NCBI GenBank assembly: GCA_049299895.1
Contig: JBAQYF010000010.1
Span: forward strand, 1-64,000
DNA: 64,000 nucleotides
Direction: 5' to 3'
DNA from: CAIYYO01 sp049299895
GTDB taxonomy: Archaea; Altiarchaeota; Altiarchaeia; IMC4; QMZM01
Under the pieces are notes generated by a model. It saw only the letters and a list, made by a program, of their open reading frames with translations. It did no database searches and was not told the DNA's origin. The position numbers and the translations under genes were made by a program. Shown in pieces: positions 31,989-41,206 of the stretch (position 1 is the first letter of the stretch; the number at the start of each line of letters is the position of its first letter).

Positions 31989-32558
31989 TTACGGGTACAG
32001 GTTGACTCTCTGAGTGCTCAGAACGTCGGGCGTGACAAACTCAACGGGCACGATCACTCCGTGCTTGGGTATTATCTTTGTCTTTACCTTCTGGCTCGCT
32101 CCGATTGCGCTTGTAGAGTTAAAGGATATCTTTATAACGTCCCCTACGGTCAGATAGTGATCCAGGTTATCGGGTCCCCTCTTCACGTATTCCACAGCAT
32201 AAGTAGTTGTGTTCAACACATTGGTATATATCAAGTCCTGGGATGTGCTCTTTGTATCAAACGTTATGACTGTGTCGTTTAATGAAAGGGCGTCAGATCC
32301 TGCTGAGAGCTTTGCCAGCACTTCAAAGGTTTGAACCGAACCGGTAGTTCCGTCAGTTGCAGTAACAGACACTACCTGTATTCCACTGGACACTTCCTGC
32401 TGAGTCTGCTTACCGGTAGTCAACGCCTTCTGCTGCAAACTACCAGCAGTACCAAGCAAAACGCTCGCAGCAATCGCCGCAACAAGCACAATTGCTATAA
32501 AAATAATAAGCGTTCCAATACCTGATTCACCTTTATTGAGCAATTTGTAATTTTTCAT
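31989..32558 (-). CDS. Archaellin, copy 3
   Basis: A 189-residue archaellin, processed at KG before ESGIGTLIIFIAIV. The N-terminal 60 residues are nearly identical to copies 1 and 2, including GTAGSLQQKALTTGKQTQQE. The central surface region is variable (DGTTGSVQTFEVLAKLSAGS and onward). It ends VTPDVLSTQRVNLYP. It lies 47 bases downstream of copy 2, in the same likely transcript. Confidence 0.94.
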   Translation of the reverse strand: MKNYKLLNKGESGIGTLIIFIAIVLVAAIAASVLLGTAGSLQQKALTTGKQTQQEVSSGIQVVSVTATDGTTGSVQTFEVLAKLSAGSDALSLNDTVITFDTKSTSQDLIYTNVLNTTTYAVEYVKRGPDNLDHYLTVGDVIKISFNSTSAIGASQKVKTKIIPKHGVIVPVEFVTPDVLSTQRVNLYP

Positions 32559-32605
32559 TTTATTCCTAGCGTATTAAAAAATAAATAAAAGTATTATTAA
32601 AAAAA

Positions 32606-33181
32606 TTATGGATACAAATTAACCCTGTACGTGCTTATAACATCAGGCGTGACGAAGTTTACAGGCACGATCACTCCGTGCTTGGGTATAATCCTTGTCC
32701 TGACAGTCTGGCTCTGGCCGATTGAAGAGGATGAATTAAACTCTATTTTCACAACGTCTCCCACGGTCAGATAATTGTTCAGGTGATCAGGGCCTTCCTT
32801 AACGTAGGAAACTATAAAATCAGTTCCTGATGTGGCACTCCCGGTCTGGAATTTTAAGTTTTGGGTGGTGCTTTTTGTATCAAAGGATATCACTGTGTCA
32901 TTCAACGCAAGAGAATCCGAACCGGCAGAAAGCTTTGCAAGGATTTCAAAGTTGTCAAGGCTTCCATCCGTCCCGTTCTGTGCAGTCACGCTTATGACCT
33001 GTATTCCGCTGGACACTTCCTGCTGAGTCTGCTTACCGGTAGTCAAAGCCTTCTGCTGCAAACTACCAGCAGTACCAAGCAAAACGCTCGCAGCAATCGC
33101 CGCAACAAGCACAACGGATATAAAAATTATCAGCGTTCCGATACCTGTTTCACCTTTATTACTTGATTTAAAATTTTTCAT
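32606..33181 (-). CDS. Archaellin, copy 2
   Basis: A 191-residue archaellin with processing site NKG before ETGIGTLIIFISVV. The central region contains NGTDGSLDNFEILAKLSAGS, and the end is VTPDVISTYRVNLYP. Asn-X-Ser/Thr sequons such as NGT and NSS offer N-glycosylation sites, common on archaellins. Nearly identical at both ends to copy 1, from which it is separated by 35 bases. Confidence 0.94.
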   Translation of the reverse strand: MKNFKSSNKGETGIGTLIIFISVVLVAAIAASVLLGTAGSLQQKALTTGKQTQQEVSSGIQVISVTAQNGTDGSLDNFEILAKLSAGSDSLALNDTVISFDTKSTTQNLKFQTGSATSGTDFIVSYVKEGPDHLNNYLTVGDVVKIEFNSSSSIGQSQTVRTRIIPKHGVIVPVNFVTPDVISTYRVNLYP

Positions 33182-33216
33182 TTTTTGTTTAGCATATAAA
33201 AAAAATATTTTATATC

Positions 33217-33792
33217 CTAGGGATATAAGGATACTCTTTGCGTGCTTATGACGTCAGGCGTGACGAAGTTTACAGGCACGATCACTCCGTGCTTGGGTAT
33301 AATCCTTGTCCTGACAGTCTGGCTCTGGCCTATGGAACCGCTTGAAACGAAGGATACTTTTATAACGTCTCCCACGGTCAGATAATCGTTCAGGTGATCA
33401 GGGCCTTCCTTAACGTAGGAAACATTGAAATTTGAACTGCTCGCAGCTCCGCTTGCCACGAATTGCAGATTCTGTGAGGTGTTCTTTGTATCAAAGGATA
33501 GTACTGTGTCGTTCAACGCAAGAGCATCTGATCCTGCTGAGAGCTTTGCAAGGATTTCAAAATTGGTTAGACTACCGGATGTTCCGTCAGTTGCTGTCAT
33601 GGATATGACCTGTATTCCGCTGGACACTTCCTGCTGAGTCTGCTTACCAGTAGTCAACGCCTTCTGCTGCAAACTACCAGCAGTACCAAGCAAAACGCTC
33701 GCAGCAATCGCCGCAACAAGCACAATTGCTATAAAAATAATCAACGTTCCGATACCTGTTTCTCCTTTGTTTCTAAATTTAGAGACTTTCAT
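33217..33792 (-). CDS. Archaellin, copy 1 (promoter-proximal)
   Basis: A 191-residue archaellin, probably the major subunit, since it follows the TATA box directly. The signal is MKVSKFRNKG, cleaved before ETGIGTLIIFIAIV. The body has TDGTSGSLTNFEILAKLSAG and ends VTPDVISTQRVSLYP. Two in-frame sequons (NTS, NVS) may be glycosylated. First of four tandem copies on the minus strand. Confidence 0.95.
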   Translation of the reverse strand: MKVSKFRNKGETGIGTLIIFIAIVLVAAIAASVLLGTAGSLQQKALTTGKQTQQEVSSGIQVISMTATDGTSGSLTNFEILAKLSAGSDALALNDTVLSFDTKNTSQNLQFVASGAASSSNFNVSYVKEGPDHLNDYLTVGDVIKVSFVSSGSIGQSQTVRTRIIPKHGVIVPVNFVTPDVISTQRVSLYP

Positions 33793-33845
33793 TTTGTCGT
33801 GTTTTTTTAATCAAAAAATTAATTGTTGTATCGTATTATAGTAAA

Positions 33846-33857
33846 CCTATATAAATA
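33846..33857 (-). promoter_or_regulatory. TATA box of the archaellin operon
   Basis: TATTTATATAGG on the minus strand, 54-65 bases before the copy 1 ATG. It predicts a leader of roughly 35 bases that is A/T-rich. Confidence 0.5.
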
Positions 33858-34088
33858 CTTATCGATAGTAAAGCGTTTTCAGTACTACAATTCCCGCGCT
33901 TATGAGCCCTGAAAAATAAACAGGGGATAACGTGCAAAGAACATAAAAAAAAATCATTGGGGCATAATTCCAAGTCAAGGATATAAAACCGGGTAAAAGG
34001 ATTAGAAAACGTCTCAAAAAAAAAAGTCTCCTCATTTACGTTAAGACCATTGAAAATGCCTGCGTATTCCACATCTACACTCTTTTGC
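33858..34088. other. Intergenic region between surface protein and archaellins
   Basis: Together with the archaellin promoter this makes a 296-base gap. It is AT-rich with several A-runs. A minus-strand open frame of 78 codons exists, but it lacks a good start and has an improbable Phe/Cys-rich translation, so I see no gene here. Confidence 0.5.
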
Positions 34089-36533
34089 TCACTTTTTCTG
34101 AGCTGCCGAAGGAGTGCTCTTTCCTTTCAATGCTCCCTCTATCGCGGATATATAGAACAACATCCTATGCCTTCTTTCATGCCTCACGTACCTTATGAAG
34201 AATACGGCAGACAGTAAAAGCGCAAACAATGCGGCTAACGCCGCCGGGAGAACCGGCCCCACGTCCGCCCCCAGGTCCCCTGCGCCCAAGCTTCCGATCG
34301 CGCCTATGCCGGAAAGCAAGTCCGTTGTAGTTCCGTTGATCACTATGCTTTTGTTCTCTCCGGGATAGAGCGTCTCCTTCCATTTGATAATGTCATTTAC
34401 CCCGTCCCCGTTCTTGTCTGCCAGCGTGTATTCCGGGAGGGCCTTTTTTAGTGCGTCTACATCAAAGTTTGGAACGATGTCTGTGTAAGCCAGCAGCGTG
34501 ACGGTCTCATCGTTGTTGTTTATTAGGTTTATCCTTTTTTCTATCTTCTTTTCTATGATTCCCGTTGAAATAATCTCTTCCGTTTTCCTCACTGCGGAGG
34601 TCGAATAGATCAGAACATGCTCTTTTTTCTGGCCCGGCTCCACGGCGGAGTCAGTATACTCGAATGTTCCATCGCCCGTTTTCCCTTCCGCGCCGTCGTC
34701 TAGCATGCAGTCCGTAGCCTCAAATGATATATTCACATTCCAGGTCACGTTCTCATAGCGCAGGGTTCCCGGATTTGTTATCCTGACGACTTTCCGCCAT
34801 TGAACCGGCTGGCCGATCACGGCAGTATCCTGGACTACCGGGCCCTCTGAGAGCAGGACCGCCGATGCATTGAAATAGACCCGGACAGTCGCTCCTTCCC
34901 GGCTCTTGAGATCCGCGGTAAGGGTGTCTCCCGGTCCATCCGCAAAGTCCGGATAGTTCTTGCGGATATCGGGAAGCAGGGAGAGCAGTTCCTTGCGGGA
35001 GATGTTATAGCTTACGGCCCTTTCGGATGGATTGATAAAGCCCACGTCTATCCGGAAAACAGGGGGGGTTCCGGCAGGGACCGGATTTGTAACCTGCAAG
35101 GGCTGTGTGTAGTTGACCGAGAGGCCCGCGGTAGCCTCGCGTACGGTGACGATGATATCGTTTTTTAGAGAGGGGAAATTGAGGTATATTATCCTTCCCT
35201 CCCGGGTCATGTACCAGTCGGTTGAAGGCTTGATCTCCACGTCAGTTTTGTTCTGGTCGCCTATTAGTTCGTGGCGGATGGACACATTGACCAGCTCCGC
35301 GTCGTATCCCCTGCGCAGGGAGTACCGGGAGGACCATGCAGGGCTGGCGAGGCTGCGCGAGGTCTGGTTGTATAGATATTCCGCCTTGTAGGAGTACGCG
35401 TTTTTCAGGTTGTATGCCAGACGGATTGCCCCGGTTTCGTCCATGTCGATTTTTTGCGTGCCTTTTTCGTCTTTGATGGCCCGGCCTTTGTCGTAAATGC
35501 GGAGGTCCTTAAGGGTTATTGCACTCATCGTAGGCTCGGCTTCCATAGTTACCTTATGCGGATAGGGCATGGAAAGCCGCATGCTCTGGAGGTATTCAAT
35601 CTCTGTCTGCGGGGTCTCGGCGGAAGAAAGAGACAATATTGTTTTTTGCACAACAGAATAGTCGGACAATGTGAGAGTGTAAGTATAAGAGTATTCAATG
35701 GAGTAGTACCTGTCCTCAAAATCCATGTAATCCGAGAGTTCTACGCTTACGGTGCGGTCTGAGACTTTGTTGGTTACGTCGATTGAGCCGGAACAGCACC
35801 TGCGGACGCTCGCAAGTTTCGAACCAATCGGCAGGGTGTATTTGACGAGCATCGTTTCAGGCTTGAATTTCATCGCTATATAATCTATTTTCACATCGTA
35901 CTTACTGTCGTCGGTCGTATATACCCTGACCTTAACGTCGCCCGACTGTATGTATTCTTCTCCGACCGGGAATTCAACAAGTTCGCCTTCATCCAGTTTG
36001 GAAGTGCGGATGGTCTTCCATGTGCTCCCGTCGTACATCTTTATCTTTGCGGACACAGGAGAACTCCCGGAGAGCATCACGTATACGGCCTCGGCGTCTC
36101 CTATCTCGCTTGACGGAACGCTTATCGTAAATGTGAAATCGGTTACCCACTCGTCTTCGGATGTGTTGACTGCCGTTATCCTGTAATATGTTTCGTCCAT
36201 CCTCTGGGTGTCGTGCGCGCTTCCCAGGGAATTTCCCACGCTGTCTGAAACCAGGCGGGGGTAGTACTCCTTCGGAGTCCATGTGTAGTCCACTGCTTCG
36301 CTTATGCCTACGGTGATAGTTGAGTCCGCGCTGTACGCGGTACCCAGACCGGAAACCTTTTTCACCCGGGAAGAGGAGGTAATGCCTGCAGGAGTTTCAA
36401 GAATTCCGGAAGCAGGAGACACCCCCGTGATTTTGACGGTATAGAAAGGCTTTGCTGCTTCGGCAGATGCCGCCGGCACCTGCGAAGCCACAATGCATAA
36501 TATAAAAAATGAGACCAAGACAAGCCTTCGCAT
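34089..36533 (-). CDS. Large membrane-anchored surface protein beside the archaellum genes
   Basis: An 814-residue protein. Signal peptide: LVLVSFFILCIVASQVPAAS. The exported part, about 720 residues, is rich in Thr, Ser and Val with repeated beta-domain features (IEYSYTYTLTLSDYSVV, VTWNVNISFE, AYTDIVPNF) and DKNGDGVNDIIKW near 690, a calcium-binding-like loop. A C-terminal helix (VLPAALAALFALLLSAVFFI) and a basic cytoplasmic tail end it. Transcribed divergently from flaD/E and toward the archaellins. It could anchor or surround the motor in the cell envelope. No recognised family. Confidence 0.8.
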   Translation of the reverse strand: MRRLVLVSFFILCIVASQVPAASAEAAKPFYTVKITGVSPASGILETPAGITSSSRVKKVSGLGTAYSADSTITVGISEAVDYTWTPKEYYPRLVSDSVGNSLGSAHDTQRMDETYYRITAVNTSEDEWVTDFTFTISVPSSEIGDAEAVYVMLSGSSPVSAKIKMYDGSTWKTIRTSKLDEGELVEFPVGEEYIQSGDVKVRVYTTDDSKYDVKIDYIAMKFKPETMLVKYTLPIGSKLASVRRCCSGSIDVTNKVSDRTVSVELSDYMDFEDRYYSIEYSYTYTLTLSDYSVVQKTILSLSSAETPQTEIEYLQSMRLSMPYPHKVTMEAEPTMSAITLKDLRIYDKGRAIKDEKGTQKIDMDETGAIRLAYNLKNAYSYKAEYLYNQTSRSLASPAWSSRYSLRRGYDAELVNVSIRHELIGDQNKTDVEIKPSTDWYMTREGRIIYLNFPSLKNDIIVTVREATAGLSVNYTQPLQVTNPVPAGTPPVFRIDVGFINPSERAVSYNISRKELLSLLPDIRKNYPDFADGPGDTLTADLKSREGATVRVYFNASAVLLSEGPVVQDTAVIGQPVQWRKVVRITNPGTLRYENVTWNVNISFEATDCMLDDGAEGKTGDGTFEYTDSAVEPGQKKEHVLIYSTSAVRKTEEIISTGIIEKKIEKRINLINNNDETVTLLAYTDIVPNFDVDALKKALPEYTLADKNGDGVNDIIKWKETLYPGENKSIVINGTTTDLLSGIGAIGSLGAGDLGADVGPVLPAALAALFALLLSAVFFIRYVRHERRHRMLFYISAIEGALKGKSTPSAAQKK

Positions 36534-36609
36534 TTTTGGGGAGTTTTAATAAATTACTTATCTCTAAGTAGTATTAATATAACTATGTCAGAAATAATTA
36601 TAGAAGAAG

Positions 36610-37746
36610 ATGCAAATGCCAAAGTTCTCCCTGTCAAGAATCACTGACAAGCTGCTTGGAGAAAAACCCCCTTCAGCCTCGGAAATATCCGTCATGATCC
36701 AAAGCATCCAGAAGAGCGCAGCGCCGAGCTCCGGGTCCATGGCGGTTTCTTCGGACTGGAAGGCAAACCTTGATGAAATAAAGAAGGAGACTGTAAAAGA
36801 GGTCGACAAGAAGATAACCGAGTTCCAGACCAAGATGGGGGATATCGAGAAGAACGCCAAAGAAGCAAAAGAAGCCAGTATCGAGACCAAGGCTAAAGTT
36901 GACGCCATCGAAAAGAACATGAAGAAATTTCTCTCCCTCTACGAACTAGTCACAAACCAGGTCAACCCGTTCATAGAAACACCCTTCAGGAGGAACGCGG
37001 AAGAAAAAAATGAACGGGGGGAATTGCCAGAAGAAAAACCGGCATCCACCAACGGCAAGAAAATATCCGACCTGATAGCGGCGGCACAGGCGGAAGGCGG
37101 ATACTCCGAGAACGGAACGGAAGACCTGGGCAAACACCTCATCGATATCAAGGAGATCAACCCGGACAAGAAGATAATCATACAGACTGAAAAAGAATCC
37201 GGCATGATAGACAAGAAAAGGGCATTGATGCTGAATGAGAAAGAGTCCCCGATTGTTGAAAAAAGAGGGATAAACCTTGCAGACCTCAATCCGGAGGACA
37301 AGAAGATCCTCTTCCAGCTGGAGAGCATAAACGAGATGAGTCCGGCAACGGGGCAGCAGACAATAGATCTCTCGGAGGACTTAAAGAGCATCCTTCCGCT
37401 GAAATCGATAAAGAACGATCTGTACTCATTGGTAACCGCGCTGAATTGGATAAAATATCTGGTGGAGAAGGCGGGAGCCAAGGGCGCATTGGACATACTT
37501 AAGTCGTACACTGCATTAAACTGGATAACACCAGACATAAACCAGATCCTTGTAAAATACATAAACGGCATGGCCGGGGAAATAGAGGTCAACGGAATAG
37601 ATAAAAAATATGCGCCCACCATGGACGACCACATGAATTCGCTTTTTTTCATAGCCAAGCTCAAGGGCATAAAAATTGAGAAAGAAGGATTCGACAAGAT
37701 AGTCAAGAAATGGAATATATCCGGGGGGGATCTGGATGGGGGCTAG
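36610..37746 (+). CDS. Archaellum accessory protein FlaD/E with FlaC-like region
   Basis: A 378-residue cytosolic protein of the archaellum motor, which in Euryarchaeota links the motor to chemotaxis. A coiled-coil N-terminal half is followed by the FlaC-type FLSLYELVTNQVNPF near 113-127. A variable linker leads to the FlaD/E domain at the C-terminus, SLVTALNWIKYLVEKAG and NWITPDINQILVKYING. FlaC and FlaD/E features are thus on one polypeptide. It overlaps flaG by 11 bases. First plus-strand gene of the motor operon. Confidence 0.9.
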   Translation: MQMPKFSLSRITDKLLGEKPPSASEISVMIQSIQKSAAPSSGSMAVSSDWKANLDEIKKETVKEVDKKITEFQTKMGDIEKNAKEAKEASIETKAKVDAIEKNMKKFLSLYELVTNQVNPFIETPFRRNAEEKNERGELPEEKPASTNGKKISDLIAAAQAEGGYSENGTEDLGKHLIDIKEINPDKKIIIQTEKESGMIDKKRALMLNEKESPIVEKRGINLADLNPEDKKILFQLESINEMSPATGQQTIDLSEDLKSILPLKSIKNDLYSLVTALNWIKYLVEKAGAKGALDILKSYTALNWITPDINQILVKYINGMAGEIEVNGIDKKYAPTMDDHMNSLFFIAKLKGIKIEKEGFDKIVKKWNISGGDLDGG

Positions 37747-38188
37747 CACCGTTGTCGCAGAGCTCATGTTCTTTATTGCGGTCCTCGGCATGTCCACGGT
37801 TTCTATCATCGTACTCACAAACTACGTAGGACAGACCACGTCCGCGGTTTCCACAAAGCAGAGAGACATGATAAACCAGATACAGACGAATATAGACATA
37901 ACCAGCGTGAATGCTTCGTCTACGAACACCAGGGCATACGTGAAGAACATAGGGGATACCGACCTTCGCATCGACTGCATGGACCTCTTTTTAGACAATG
38001 CCTGGAATAATAATTTCTCGGTGAAGAACCCGGACACGGAAGCAGTATTCAGTAACTCTACCTTATGGACGCCGATGGAGACGATACTAGTGGATGCAAA
38101 CCACACCGCATTGAACACTGCCGCATCCCACAGCATGCGAGTGGTCGCCTGCAACGGAGTATCCGACAGCTACATCTTCTCCATATAA
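37736..38188 (+). CDS. flaG: Archaellum stator protein FlaG
   Basis: A 150-residue protein. An N-terminal membrane helix (ELMFFIAVLGMSTVSIIVL) begins MGASTVVAE, typical of FlaG. A single extracytoplasmic beta-sandwich follows with VKNIGDTDLRIDCMDLFLDN. FlaG pairs with FlaF to form the stator that binds the S-layer. It starts within the end of flaD/E and is followed by two more proteins of related design. Confidence 0.85.
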   Translation: MGASTVVAELMFFIAVLGMSTVSIIVLTNYVGQTTSAVSTKQRDMINQIQTNIDITSVNASSTNTRAYVKNIGDTDLRIDCMDLFLDNAWNNNFSVKNPDTEAVFSNSTLWTPMETILVDANHTALNTAASHSMRVVACNGVSDSYIFSI

Positions 38189-38212
38189 ATAACATTTTTG
38201 CTTGGGATAACA

Positions 38213-39610
38213 ATGGGTTTCGACAAGATAGTAGCCTGGATGGGAGTCGCAGTAATCCTGACAATCTCCCTCTCGGCATTCTTCCTTATCTACAACAACA
38301 CAGTTGCGAGCATGCACGAGTTCTACAAAACAGACAAACAGATGCTGGACCACTACAAAACGAACTATGCCATCGAGAATGCAAGCTACAACGAATCCGG
38401 AAGCATCCATGCATACGCGAAGAACACGGGAAAAGGAGACATCCTGCTCCGCAACACGAAGAACAACGAATGCATAGACGTCCTGGTAGACAACGCATGG
38501 ATCAGCCACGCGGATTTCTCGGCGAACGTAACGAGCAACGCATACGACCCCCTCGCCTGGAACCCGAAGGAATACCTGGACATAATCGTCAACCAGAAAC
38601 TCCCGGGAGGAATGCACACGCTTACCCTGGTCGAATGCCACGGCCGGAAAAAGAGCATACAGTTCCGGGTAACAGGGGACGATACGATCTATTTCGTTCC
38701 GCCGACGGAAGACAACAAGGCGGCGTTTTCCAGGAACTGGACGCAGGCGAACATAACCATAGAAGCGGAGAACATAGACACTTTCCGCTTCAACTGGAAC
38801 GGGACCAATTATCCTATTTATGACAGTTCGCTCGTCCTGTGTTTGAATTTTAATAATAATCCCGCGATAGGCGAGAATTCGACTAATGTGATTGATATAT
38901 CCCGGAATAATTTAACGGGGGATATGTATACGGGCGTTTTCTGGAACACGTCTGGCGTGTTTGGCGGGAGCATGCTGTTCTCTTCGTCTAATTCACATAT
39001 TGAGGTCTATGATCCCGGGAATCTTAATCTTTGGAGTTTGCCTGCGGATGCTAATATAAGTATCGAGTTGTGGATTAATCCCTTGACCGGCAGTCTAAAG
39101 AATTATGCCAATATCTGGGGTAACGCCAATGGGCCGCGCTTCCAGATATACAAGAACACTACGTCTTACAATCTACTATGGTATGCCGGGTCCGGTATAA
39201 GGTACAGCGATTCGATCGATCTTTCAAGCGGCGCATGGTATCACGCAGCAATTGTCAGGACCGGCTCGTCCCAGATAAGGTTTTATTTAAATGGCCGGTT
39301 AATCGGTTCCTCCGTTCCTGACGACGCATCAATGAATCCGCCTATTGTCTGGATCGGGAGCGATACTGCTACGGAGTATTACAGGGGCTTGATGGACGAA
39401 TTCAGATTATATAACCGTTCCCTTACGCAAGACGAGATATGGCTCCATTATAAAACTGAGTTCCAGAAATACGATAACGCAACATACCGCTTTTATGCGA
39501 ACGTAACGGATCTGTCTTACGGCACATATGCATATTACGGCTGGTTCAACGACACCGCAGGAAGAAGCGGCCAGACGGACAACGGAAACAGATATTATAC
39601 ATATTCATAG
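38213..39610 (+). CDS. FlaF-like protein fused to a LamG (concanavalin-like) module
   Basis: A 465-residue protein starting at ATG 38213 (MGFDKIVAW). An earlier TTG would add five residues. Residues 1-160 are FlaF-like: a membrane helix (WMGVAVILTISLSAFFLIY) and a stator beta-domain with AKNTGKGDILLR and VLVDNAWISH. From about 165 a FVPPTEDN module begins. A LamG fold follows (SSLVLCLNFNNN, FSSSNSHIEV, ISIELWINPL, WYHAAIVRTG, GLMDEFRLYNRSLT), then an Ig-like end (FYANVTDLSYGTYAYYGWF). Codons in the LamG part turn from AAC/TTC to AAT/TTT. FlaF proteins are normally about 150 residues, so this is an unusual fusion. Confidence 0.85.
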   Translation: MGFDKIVAWMGVAVILTISLSAFFLIYNNTVASMHEFYKTDKQMLDHYKTNYAIENASYNESGSIHAYAKNTGKGDILLRNTKNNECIDVLVDNAWISHADFSANVTSNAYDPLAWNPKEYLDIIVNQKLPGGMHTLTLVECHGRKKSIQFRVTGDDTIYFVPPTEDNKAAFSRNWTQANITIEAENIDTFRFNWNGTNYPIYDSSLVLCLNFNNNPAIGENSTNVIDISRNNLTGDMYTGVFWNTSGVFGGSMLFSSSNSHIEVYDPGNLNLWSLPADANISIELWINPLTGSLKNYANIWGNANGPRFQIYKNTTSYNLLWYAGSGIRYSDSIDLSSGAWYHAAIVRTGSSQIRFYLNGRLIGSSVPDDASMNPPIVWIGSDTATEYYRGLMDEFRLYNRSLTQDEIWLHYKTEFQKYDNATYRFYANVTDLSYGTYAYYGWFNDTAGRSGQTDNGNRYYTYS

Positions 39611-39630
39611 AGACATAATCATATAATAAA

Positions 39631-40089
39631 ATGGGTTACGCAGTTGCCATCGCCTGGATAAGCGTCCTGCTGATAACGGTGTCGGCCTGTTACAGCCTGC
39701 TGGAGATGCAGACCGCCTACGTCAAAAGCGTGTCCGACTATTACGCTTATGAAAAACAGGTAGCGGACCGGCAGAGGACGGGGATAAACATAACCCGGGC
39801 TAATTATTCGGAGAACCTCCTGGAGGTCTCCGCGAGGAACACTGGCCCGTCAGTCCTTGCGTTCACGAATGCGCACGGCGCGGGATGCACCGACGTTATC
39901 GTTGACGGCGTATGGATGAGCCACGACAACATAACTGCCGGCTTATATGATAAAAACATAAACCCGCTATTATGGGACCCTACGGAAAACGCAAAACTCC
40001 TCGTCAACACAACTCTTGGAGCAGGAAGCCATAATCTCTCGGTCGTAGAATGCAGCGGCGCAGAGGACGAAACTACTTTCTTTGCCTAG
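39631..40089 (+). CDS. flaF: FlaF-like archaellum stator protein
   Basis: A 152-residue protein with an N-terminal membrane helix (MGYAVAIAWISVLLITVSAC) and a beta-domain carrying the same landmarks as its neighbour: SARNTGPSVLAF, VIVDGVWMSHDN, and HNLSVVECSG at the end. It is probably the functional FlaF partner of FlaG. It is clearly paralogous to the first 160 residues of the LamG fusion upstream. Confidence 0.85.
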   Translation: MGYAVAIAWISVLLITVSACYSLLEMQTAYVKSVSDYYAYEKQVADRQRTGINITRANYSENLLEVSARNTGPSVLAFTNAHGAGCTDVIVDGVWMSHDNITAGLYDKNINPLLWDPTENAKLLVNTTLGAGSHNLSVVECSGAEDETTFFA

Positions 40090-40148
40090 GCAACAAGTAT
40101 ATAACGGGATTCGCATATAATTATACCGGCTATTTACCGACGCATAAA

Positions 40149-40850
40149 ATGGGTCAGGATCTTCTCAATATCGAATTAAAGAGGGACGAATTCCACAGGA
40201 GGCTTGGAGGAGGGATACCCATGGGTTCGCTCATGCTCATAGAAGGCAAATACGGCTACGGCAAGAGCATAATATGCCAGAGGCTTGCCTACGGAGTGCT
40301 CAACCACGACGCAAAAGTCACGTATATAAGTAATGAACTTTCAACGAAGGACTTTTTCCAGCAGATGGAATCTGTCAGATACGACGTCACAGAGCACATA
40401 CTAGACAAGCACCTCTTGTTCATACCAATGTTCCCGCTTTTAGGAAGCGTTATCTTCAGGAAGGATTTCATAAACAGGCTCATGAGCGCAGAAGAATTAT
40501 TCAAGAACGATCTTATAATAATCGATACGCTCTCATTCATCCTCGTCCAGGACAACGCCACGGAGAAGAAGTGCTTCGAGGTGATAAAGTTCTTCAAGAA
40601 AATGGCCAACCTGGAAAAAACGATATTATTCACCGTCGACTCTGAACACTTAAACCCCAACCTTTTAACGCTGGTACGTTCGATGTGCGACATACACTTC
40701 GAACTGGGACAGAAAACGCTCGGCGGAGACATCAAAAGATTCATCGCCGTGAACCGCTTCAAGAGAAGCAGGGAATTCGTAAACCCGATAATCCCCTTCA
40801 GAGTGGAACCGAACGAAGGCCTGGGAATCGAGATATCCTCGATGATATGA
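40149..40850 (+). CDS. flaH: Archaellum ATPase FlaH (KaiC-like)
   Basis: A 233-residue RecA-fold protein that forms a ring under the motor and regulates FlaI. ATG 40149 (MGQDLLNIEL) is chosen. The open frame extends upstream over the flaF end without support. Walker A is GKYGYGKS at 33-40. The KaiC-type catalytic pair is replaced by NE in YISNELS, as expected for FlaH, which binds but does not readily hydrolyse ATP. Walker B is LIIIDTLS. Confidence 0.93.
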   Translation: MGQDLLNIELKRDEFHRRLGGGIPMGSLMLIEGKYGYGKSIICQRLAYGVLNHDAKVTYISNELSTKDFFQQMESVRYDVTEHILDKHLLFIPMFPLLGSVIFRKDFINRLMSAEELFKNDLIIIDTLSFILVQDNATEKKCFEVIKFFKKMANLEKTILFTVDSEHLNPNLLTLVRSMCDIHFELGQKTLGGDIKRFIAVNRFKRSREFVNPIIPFRVEPNEGLGIEISSMI

Positions 40851-40904
40851 GAAAACGCCCGACCACAGAAGCGAAAATAGCGCAGACGCAATAAACCGGG
40901 AAAA

Positions 40905-41198
40905 CTACGCACCAGCTACGGGAGGACAAGACTTCGTTATCGCCCCCTCCAGGGGGATGACGGTAATATCAAGAATGCTCTCCAATTCATTATTCGCAAG
41001 ACGCATCCTGGAAGAACTCATGATAGTGGACAGGCAATCATAGACTATTGATCCCGCAAGCCTTCTTCTCATTTCAGGATCGGCGGTGTTCAAATCGATT
41101 ATCCCCAACTGCTTCAACTCTTTTGCCAGGAGAAAATCTCCCATCGATCCGAAGTATCTTTCCATGAACTCCCGCAACCGGTTTATGTCGACCGCCAT
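40905..41198 (-). CDS. Small helical protein paired with the KaiC-like ATPase
   Basis: A 97-residue protein, entirely helical by eye (INRLREFMERYFGSMGDFLL, LAGSIVYDCLSTIMSSSRM), ending in a short ITVIPLEGAI strand. No membrane segment. It starts eight bases after the KaiC-like gene on the same strand, so they form a two-gene unit antisense to the archaellum genes. Family not recognised. It may be a dedicated partner or regulator. Confidence 0.75.
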   Translation of the reverse strand: MAVDINRLREFMERYFGSMGDFLLAKELKQLGIIDLNTADPEMRRRLAGSIVYDCLSTIMSSSRMRLANNELESILDITVIPLEGAITKSCPPVAGA

Positions 41199-41206
41199 CT
41201 TACACG

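Noticed and set aside
33836..34072. Minus-strand 78-codon frame upstream of the archaellins
   Set aside because: It overlaps the archaellin promoter, has no ribosome site and translates into an improbable Phe/Cys-rich peptide.
40050..40148. Longer N-terminus for FlaH
   Set aside because: The extension overlaps the end of the FlaF-like gene and shows no FlaH similarity. ATG 40149 fits the family.
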